From contig NC_134834.1 of NCBI RefSeq assembly GCF_004210375.1, positions 90,028,170 to 90,092,169 of the forward strand: a stretch of 64,000 nt of DNA, given 5' to 3'. A model generated the notes under the pieces. That model was not told the origin of the DNA. It was given only the letters and a program-made list of their open reading frames with translations, and searched no databases. Each line of letters begins with the position of its first letter. The stretch's first letter is position 1. This document shows, piece by piece, positions 56,239 to 64,000 of this stretch. The stretch is from Tachypleus tridentatus. Lineage: Eukaryota > Arthropoda > Merostomata > Xiphosura > Limulidae. The translations under genes and the position numbers were made by a program.

Positions 56239-57801
56239 CAGTAATATGAAAAAGATAGGACACTCTATAAAAGCCTGTGTATTTTTGTAACATTTTTGGA
56301 TATATAGATATTTAATCTCAATTTCAACAATACTGAGAGATTATAGGAATATAACTAAACAATTAAAACTGAAGAAAAGACTTTTCAAGATCTTCTGTAA
56401 ATGTAATTCTACAAAAATGCATATTCTAACTGAGGAAAAGTTAGGACACCCTACCCCCTAATAGCTACCCCTTTGGCTGAAATAACTGCAGTGAGACGCT
56501 TCTTGTTGCCATCTACCAGTCCCTGACATCGGTCTGAAGAAAGTTTGCACCACTCCTCAATGCAGAATTCTGTCAGCTGTGAGATGTTTGAGGGTTTCTT
56601 GCATGTACAGCCCGTTTTAAGTCACTCCACAGCATCTCAATGGGATTAAGATCTAGGCTTTGACTCGGCCATTCCAGGACTCTCCATTTCTTAGTTTTCA
56701 GCCAGTCCTTGGTGGATTTACTGGTATGTTTTGGGGCATTCTCGTGTTGCAGGGTCCAGTTCTGCTTCAGCTTTAATTTTCGTACAGATGGACTCACATG
56801 TTCCTCATATACCCTCTGATACACAGTAGAATGCATGGTGGATTCTATGCTTGTGAGCTTCCACCTCCATGCTTCACAGTTGGTATGAGGTTCTTTTCCT
56901 GGAAGGGTGTATTTGGTTTATGCCAAACATGTCCTCTGTTCTGATGTCCAAATAATTCAAATTTGAACTCATCTGTCCAAAGAACATTATTCCAAAAGTC
57001 CTGGTCTTTGTCTACATTCTCTCTGGCAAACTTCAGTCTGGCCTTGACGTTTCTCTTAGAGAGCAAAGGTTTCCTCCTTGCACACCTCCCATGCAAGTTA
57101 AATTTGTGCAGTCTCTTTCTGATTGTAGAGGCATGCACTTTCACATCAACAATAGCCAGAACCTGCTGTAGGTCCCCTAATGACATGTTAGGGTGTTTGG
57201 AGACCTATTTTAGCATCTTGCGGTCTGCTCTCGGGGTGAACTTACTTGGACGACCAGACCTGGGCATGTTGGCAGTTGTTTTGAAAGCCCTTCACTTGTT
57301 GACTATATTACGGACAGTGGAATGGCTGATTTCAAAATCCTTTGGGATCTTTTTAAATCCCTTACCAGACTCATAAGCTGCTACAATTTTATTTCTGAAA
57401 GCCTCAGGCAGCTCTTTGCTCTCACCATGGTGCTCACTCTCACTTCAACAGTCAGGAGCACATCAAACTAAATGTCTGAGGTTTAAATAGGGCAAGCCTC
57501 ATTCAGACTGCTGAGTAACGATCTTCTAATCATGTGCACCTGGTGTGATACACCTGTGTGTGAGTTGACCTATTTTAAGTGGGAATAAATGTGGTGTCCT
57601 AACTTTTCCTCGGTTAGAATATTTATTTTTGTAGAATTACATTTACAGATCTAGAAAAGTCTTTTCTTCAGTTTTACTTGTTTAGTTATATTCCTATAAT
57701 CGCTCAGTATTGTTAAAATTGAGATTAAATATCTATATATACAAAACTGTTACAAAAATACACAGGCTTTCATAGGGTGTCCTAACTTTTTCACATGACT
57801 G
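56239..57801 (-). mobile_element. Tc1-type transposon with about 210-bp inverted repeats
   Basis: 1,563 bp. The inverted repeats (56,239-56,453 and 57,592-57,801) are nearly identical along their whole length. Each holds the motif GAAAAAGTTAGGACACCCT-like at its outer end and AGGAAAAGTTAGGACACC at its inner end, the IR/DR layout of Tc1/Sleeping Beauty-like elements. The left end is preceded by TA; the right is followed by TT, so the target TA is not intact on that side. Confidence 0.92.
56540..57430 (-). pseudogene. Tc1-type DD34E transposase, broken
   Basis: It starts at ATG 57,428 with a frameshift within the first codons. HTH segments read NKIVAAYESGKGFKKIPKDF, ISHSTVRNIV (stop soon after), then DVKVHASTIRKRLHK. 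The catalytic core has LWTDEFKFELFGHQ (first Asp), KHGGGS, QHENAPKHTS (the second catalytic Asp is Glu here) and SLDLNPIEMLW, with 34 residues between the second and third catalytic positions. A break at about 56,840 separates two long frames. It is inactive through both frame and active-site damage. Confidence 0.9.
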
Positions 57802-58059
57802 TTGGTTTATTACGAAGTAGTGTACCCTGATGTTGCATACAAGTACATTATACACCACGAACACTAGGTAATTCTTATGGAACCTTAAATACGTAGTAAA
57901 GTCTTTAAACACAATCAAGTGTTGTTTACAATAGGTGTATTTAATTGTTTGTAAGAATATGCTTATATACCTTCAATATTTACTAAGAAATGTTGCTGTA
58001 AAAGTATAGCCTTAGAAACAAAGATGCCTCTCACTTGCTCAGCGGAAGGTTTTTTAAGA

Positions 58060-58160
58060 TTATAACTCTAAAAACTGTGTTTTGATATCTGTGGTGGGCA
58101 CAGCACAAATAGCTTATTGTGTAGTTTTATGTTTAACAACAATAACAAAAAAAGACCAAG
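58060..58160 (+). repeat. SINE 3' part, third type
   Basis: TTTGATATCTGTGGTGGGCA, then CAGCACAAATAGC, TTGTGTAGTTTTATG and an A/C-rich tail. It has the layout (degenerate B-box, GTGGTGGGC, CAGCACA-ATAGC, tail) of the tails of the other SINEs here. The head is lost. Confidence 0.5.
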
Positions 58161-58604
58161 ATTGAATGAGTTAAACTTTGTTTTGTTTGTAAAATAATGT
58201 TAAATGTTGATGATGTTTTCAGACTTCCATTTATTTCTTCATAAGTTTAATAATCAGTTGAGATTAGTGGTTCTACTTTGTTCTTTTAGAGTAAATACAC
58301 GCACGTCGCTGTACCTTCAGGAATCTTTAGTGTTTTGTCAATAGTAGCAAGTATTACAGTCTACTCTATACTTGAAACATTTAACAGCCAATTTCCTTAT
58401 ATAATACTGGAGATAAAAGGACCAGAAGGGCTTCTTATCTCGATTTGTAAGTAAACCATAACAGTGACATGATGAAAAATTAAAAAATAATTTTAAAAGA
58501 ATTAAGGAAAAAAAAATTTTTTTTCTACTTTGTGAATTGAGAATAATTTTTGTCAAGGTCACGTTTTACTTCCGATATCCAGTTCTAGAACATGTGATAA
58601 TTTT

Positions 58605-58740
58605 ATTCCGCCTGATTGTTTAGCTGTAAGATTGAAAGCTCGACTTTTGTGGTGAACACAACTCATATGGCCAGTTGTGTGGATTTACTCTTGAGAAAAG
58701 CAAAACAAACCCAAATAAATATAAATTAATCATATAGATT
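58605..58740 (+). repeat. SINE relic, third type
   Basis: CTGTAAGATTGAAAGCTCGA, then TTTTGTGGTGAACACAACTC, ATATGGCCAGTTGTGTGG and GAAAAGCAAAACAAAC. It is comparable in layout to 58,060-58,160 but strongly diverged. Confidence 0.35.
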
Positions 58741-60290
58741 ACAATGATAAACACCTTTACAATAGAAAATATCTTATTTTTATTATTACATCATTTTGAC
58801 TAATACCATCGATACTGTGCGCAGAAACGTAATTATTAAAATAAGAACATACCCATTGAATAATTGGTTGCTGTGGTATTTGTTAATCAATTACTAATTT
58901 CAGTAGGTTTAACTTTAAATGCACAGTTATAAAGTTTATCTTTTAATTTATATACTTCAACAAATAAAGTTGAACTGTTTGTTAGGATTGTTTCATTATT
59001 AAGAGAGTTTTTGACGTTTTAGTTTAACAAATCTTCCAGTATACTCATATAAAATATTTACAGAAAATGTTTCACTACTTCTATCAGCCACATTGTAATA
59101 AAAAAGAATGCTTCTGTCACGTGAATTGACATTCTTTCTTGATTGCTTGAAGATTAAAAACAAAAAAAACAACAACCTGTTACCAGTTGTTGGAGTTAAG
59201 AAACTTTATAACCAATGTGGGAAAAATATTTTACCAGAAAAAAAAAAAAAGTTTTCAAAATTTTAATGTCGACAAGATACTCAGTGTATTCTGTGTTGAA
59301 ACCACAACTAATATATTTTACATCCTAGTGCTCAGCTGTAAATCTGAAAGTCTATAAAGCCCAAAATCTGGTTTTAGATACATAGAGTTTTGAGGGACAT
59401 ACTAACTGAATCTAGTATCAGTGTTTCTTTTCTCCACCCTCTCTTCCAAGATCTTGTGTACATCAAGTTTGAAACTGTGTTTATATTCTCACTCAAAAGT
59501 TATTGAAACTAAACATACCTTATGTGCACAGATATCAATACCATGGTTTGATATCCAAAGCTTTTTTTTTTTGTATGCATGTGTACTGATCCTACTTATG
59601 GTTAAATATAAAATAATTAGATATAATAGTGAAGCTTAATTGATACATTGGGTTGTCTGTGAATCATGAAGGGTCCTAAACTCCACAGATATTTTGTGCA
59701 AGCTATATTTAACAAAGGTGTGAGTTTACTTAAATAATGAAGAATAAATCTCTTATGTTTTAAAAAAAGGTTTTTTAATTATTGTACAATTATATGAGGA
59801 TGCAAAGTACCTTAAAGAAGTTGTGACTGTATTATTCAGTCATAGAAAGATGCTAGTTCTTTTAAAGAAGCCTTGGCTTATTATTATTTAGTTAAAGATA
59901 GTTTGAAACATTCTATTCAAGTGCTAAAGTGCCATCTATCTTGTTTTTCAATTATAACCAGGGAATATGTTTGAAAATGTTCTTGAAAGATATTATAGTA
60001 TCTTGCCATTTCTGTTTTGTTTTTTAATAAATGTGAATTTCGTATTCAAATCATTTTTTATAGACTGGCCAAATATCAGATAGAAGGTCTAGTTTGAAGA
60101 GATTGATCTTCAAGAAACAGTAACAGAATGAAAATAGAGGAATAAAAACTATATTAACTTGTGTTTAACAATATATTAAAACTGTTTTATTGACTTATAG
60201 TTTAAGAAATATAGTCTGCAGTGATGTTTCCAATATTTATTTAGCATGTAGTAAGAGAAAAGGAAACATGTCAGTAAGTAAAATTAAAAA
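58741..60290. other. No gene seen
   Basis: AT-rich; homopolymer tracts at 59,240 and 59,562. No coding region is supported. Confidence 0.4.
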
Positions 60291-60294
60291 ATAT

Positions 60295-60545
60295 ATTATA
60301 TACCAGACCATAGATCTGAGATTCTGTGGTTCGAGCCCCACTTCTATTTCACTTACAGCAAATTTAATGGGAAAAAAATGTACCATGTATTTCTACAGGG
60401 TTGGTGCTAAACACCATTATCGAGTTAGAGTGGCCCATAGGGTGGTGTTGGATTGTTTTTTCCTCCCTTCATTCTATAATTTCAAAATTAGGAACAGCAA
60501 GAAAACATAGCTCTGAGCAGCTTTAGGGGAAGTTCAATAAGCAAC
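60295..60545 (+). repeat. tRNA-derived SINE with a different head and the common tail
   Basis: The B-box-like GTGGTTCGAGCCCCACTTC (60,329) gives a tRNA-type head, a different body follows (GTGGCCCATAGGGTGGTG), and then the tail AATTAGGAACAGC, ATAGCTCTGAGCAGCTTTAG, GAAGTTCAA. The tail matches, with mutations, the tRNA-Thr SINE tail (AATTAAAGACGGC, ATAGCCCTGGGTAGCTTTG, GAAATTCCA). It is a chimera or sister family. Confidence 0.55.
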
Positions 60546-62534
60546 AAACGGAGAACACATCATTGTCAATTATATGAATAGTAAACTATTGCTGCTATAT
60601 ACAAATAAAAACTGAAAACAGAAATATCGTAATTTGGGTAAAAAGAAATCTTAATGTACTGGTAAACAACTTTTCTTTTTATCTTGGTTAACGTCATTCC
60701 TTTTTGTCTCTCTATCCTTAAATAGAACGCTACACATATCCTTGTAAATGGCTATGTGAGATAGTGGTTTCCATCATACAGTATTATAAATAACAAGTTC
60801 ATCAAAAAGAATCAGTTACATATTTCAAAAGAAGAAATAGATGTTTTTGAACATTAGTTTAATATTTTGTATAATTATTCACTGGGTGTTGAAACAAGTC
60901 AACTAAACACCCAGAACTGTAATTTTATGAGATGTCAAAAGAATTGTTAAAAGCATTTTATGTGTTTATTTTAAAAATGGTTTGTTAAGTTTCTTATGTT
61001 TTAAAAATCCTGAATAAACTCGTGAATATTTTTAACCACAGAACAGTTGAGGTTGTAGTAATAGTTACAACCGTAATTAATCTAATGTAACAATAAATTT
61101 TTTACAATCCATAAGTTGTAATGTATAAACTAACATTGAAACTTAAAACAGGTATTTGAACATTTAAATATTTAACAGAACTAGTTTTATTGTTAAATGA
61201 TGTTAAATAAATTAATACTTAACCTGTGAGAAAATAATAAATATTTGGTTATTTTTATATTACACATGTAAGTTTCTAAAACATACTAAGCACACTTGTG
61301 CTCAAATTCATAAAACATGAGCATGTGTTATGTAACTCAAAGGTTTAATGGTTTTCTTACATTCAGCAAAACTATACATTTATGTTAGAAATATAAGTAC
61401 AAGTTGTATGTGTTGACCACGAATGTCAGCTGGAACAAACATGAATATATTACGTTATTATACACATCATACCCATTACAGCTGTATACTTTAGTATTTC
61501 AGGTCATGAACATCACTTGATACCTTATGCAAGAATGTGTAGTGTCAAGGAAAGCAGATTTACACACACTATTCAGTATGCAAGCTGTGTACAGTGTAAG
61601 GTTTAACAATTTTCAGAAGTGGATAGTGTACGAGTACTCCTGACAAGCCACACAGCAAGTACAGTAGTTGCATATGTTTAGGTCTGTTTTCATCACAAAG
61701 GTTGTGTTTAATACACATGCATTATGTATAATATTGTAATAGATGAGGTCATATGAAGTATTACTTACAGAAGTATTGATCATGAACTATATAAATAATC
61801 AGTGTTTAATATTAATTATTTTTACCATACTATAACAGATCAGAAGTTTCTTTAAAGTTCACTTTTTAGTATTTGTTGCCATTTAAATAAATCTTGAAGA
61901 GCAAGTATAATAGAAACAATGACAACTGACAGTAATAAATATTCTCACAAGGAGCAGAATTAAATTAATTAATTTGAAAAGAATACAATAGAATTACCTA
62001 CAACTTGTTAACGAGTTGTGTTATTAATAAATTAATCTTAATCAATGAAAGAAATCACTGTAAGTCTATCAAGTTTCTCATCAGTATCATAAATATTAAT
62101 ATTAACAGTTTTAAGTTTATTTCTCTGTACTTCTGTATCATGATGATTCAAACATCTATAAGACAAAAAATAGTTCATGGTGAATATTGTATCTGTTTGA
62201 GGTTCACACAAGTAGTGGTTTTTACTGTTTTAGGTTACTGATGATGTCATGATCAGAATATTATTTTTGGGAGCAGTTTGGTGAAATATAAATATTGTGA
62301 TGAATAAAAATGAAGTTAATAATTTGTATTATGTAAGGCAAGACTCATTTGATAGTTATGTAGTAAAGTATGATGACCAAATAAATAGGTTACAAGGTAT
62401 GAAATGTTTTATGTATATTATTTATTTTAGTAACTGTATATATACTTGTATATCAATGTGACATATTTTATATGACACTTTAATACTTTATTAATCTTCA
62501 GTTCCACATGTTTTATTGTGAATCTTGTTGACTT
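60546..62534. other. No gene seen
   Basis: AT-rich intergenic DNA. Short frames have no recognisable content. Confidence 0.4.
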
Positions 62535-63265
62535 ATTTAGTACCAGTTCTATTTATCAGTCTTTTCACCTAATGTAGTACCAGTTCTCTTTATTAGTCTT
62601 TTCATCTAATTCTTCTTTATCAGTCTTTTCATCTAATGTTGTACCAATTCTCTTTATCAGTCTTTTCATCTAATGTAGTACCAGTTCTCTTTATAAGTCT
62701 TTTCATCTAATGTTGCACCAGTTCTCTTTATCAGTCTTTTCATCTAATGTAGTACCAGTTCTCTTTATCAGTCTTTTCACCTAATGTAGTACCAGTTCTC
62801 TTTATCAGTCTTTTCATCTAATGTAGTACCAGTTCTCTTTATAAGTCTTTTCATCTAATGTAGTACCAGTTCTCTTTATCATTCTTTTCACCTAATGTAG
62901 TACCAGTTCTCTTTATCATTCTTTTCACCTAATGTAGTACCAGTTCTCTTTATTAGTCTTTTCTCCTAATGTTGTACCATCTTTCATTATTAGTCTTTTC
63001 ACCTAATGTGTTCCCCGTTAGTACAGTGGTAAGTATAAAGATCTGCAATGCTAAGATCAGAGGTTTGATTCCCTTCAGTTGATTCAGCAGATGGCCCGAT
63101 GGTGGCCTTACTAAATGAAAACACACACACACACCAGTTTTCTTGATCAATCTGTTAACCTACTTTTCACTAATTTCTCTATCAGTTTTGTCTATTGATA
63201 CAGTATTAAGTTTTTATCACTCTTTTTGCCTACTCATTACCAGGTTTTTATTATGCTGTTTTAAA
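62535..63265. repeat. Second 37-bp-period minisatellite
   Basis: About 12 well-kept units containing AGTACCAGTTCTCTTTATCA, then GTCTTTTCA(C/T)CTAATGT (62,540-63,008). A SINE follows, then a few degraded units (ACCAGTTTTCTTGATCAATC, CTCTATCAGTTTTG) to about 63,260. The SINE therefore interrupts the array. Confidence 0.9.
63008..63136 (+). repeat. Second SINE family, copy inside the second minisatellite
   Basis: TTAGTACAGTGGTAAGTATA, then CTGCAATGCTAAGATCAGAG, B-box-like GGTTTGATTCCCTTCAG, GCAGATGGCCCGATGG and an ACACAC tail. Same family as 46,665 and 47,520. Confidence 0.8.
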
Positions 63266-64000
63266 GATGTTAAAGTTCATAAATGTCAGTTTTGTCAACA
63301 GAATGAGTAATAGTTTTAGTAAAACATCAGTTATTCTGTGTTCTAAAGTAACTAATTACTTTATTGTTAGTCTAGTTAGCTAGCTGAATACCAGATTTCT
63401 TTTGGGTTTTATGGTGTAAATGCTGGCAATCTATGATTATAATTGATTATACTTACCATAAGGCATTAGTAATAGGTCTGTTACAGTTTTAAACACTACA
63501 TGCTGTACCTAATCCGTTATTTTCAAGAATTAGTTGAGCATATAATAATAGTATTTCAACCATACTGTGTTCACCATGTATGTTACTAAATATCTAAATA
63601 TTTTAAGAACACTTCTCATTTCCTTCAGAAGTGTCACACATTTTGAATGTTGACATTACCAGTGTTTATACAGTATTTATACATATAGTGAAAGACTTAT
63701 AAACTTCCAGTAACCCTGACAACAATTCCCATTAAACATACATGCTGACACTAATATTTGATTAATGGAACTGGTTTTGAAATTGAACTACTTAAATTTT
63801 AACAATACCTACAAGTTGAAGTAATCGTACACTAACTGATAGTTTAGACATTTAACCAGTTTCATGGTAGTATTCTAGAGTACAGATAATCAAGTACATG
63901 AGACAAGGTGTACTAAATGATAGTTTACCTGTTTAACCACTTTTATAGCAGTGTTATAAAGTACAAATAATTGAAGTGACACGAGTCGAGGTGTACTAAT
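63266..64000. other. No gene seen
   Basis: AT-rich sequence to the window edge; nothing supportable. Confidence 0.4.

Noticed and set aside
56963-57376. 137-codon plus-strand frame
   Set aside because: Antisense shadow of the Tc1 transposase, whose DDE motifs are on the minus strand.

Overview
The window is AT-rich, repeat-laden animal DNA with no operons and almost no dense coding. It carries insect-type gustatory-like receptors (a protostome family), arthropod-type LINEs and many copies of a tRNA-Thr-like SINE with the anticodon-loop text CTCGTAA. From memory, SINEs of this type are abundant in horseshoe crabs (Xiphosura: Limulus, Tachypleus, Carcinoscorpius). A chelicerate, most likely a horseshoe crab, is therefore my inference, not a demonstrated fact. 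Layout: 1-8 kb has no host gene; it holds a relic of a LINE ORF1 on the minus strand (2.5-3.5 kb) inside a block that recurs at 34.8-37.0 kb. 8-11 kb holds the first gustatory-receptor-like gene and 29.7-31.8 kb its paralogue; both are single-exon and each is broken by one missing base. 13-20.6 kb holds Tc1/mariner relics, two of them inside a duplicated segment (14.0-15.4 and 18.9-20.6 kb). 21.36-29.25 kb is a complete but dead Jockey-type LINE with target-site duplications. A 3,041-bp hAT transposon sits inside its ORF2, and a 443-bp Tigger/pogo-type MITE sits inside that hAT, a three-level nest whose boundaries can all be read. 38.6-44.65 kb is a second LINE on the minus strand, of an RNase H-bearing type, with a fresh SINE in its 3' UTR. 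46.5-48.8 and 62.5-63.3 kb are two 37-bp-period minisatellites, both carrying the same second SINE family. 50.5-52.0 kb is the most gene-like unique region: a THAP zinc-finger exon on the plus strand faces a phase-0 first exon on the minus strand. 53.6-54.7 kb is an internally deleted hAT and 56.2-57.8 kb a Tc1-like element with about 210-bp inverted repeats. The rest is AT-rich intergenic sequence with relic SINEs. The likely host genes are the two receptor genes and the two facing exons at 50.7-51.8 kb. The receptors are tandem paralogues about 21 kb apart, driven apart mainly by LINE and hAT insertion. Their variable N-termini are built of 22-residue repeats (two in one gene, three in the other). 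The frameshifts in both receptors look like single-base losses in homopolymers and the THAP exon also lacks one base, so assembly error must be excluded before calling them pseudogenes. Several SINE families and the 38.6-44.65 kb LINE share 3'-tail motifs, which suggests the LINE machinery moves the SINEs.
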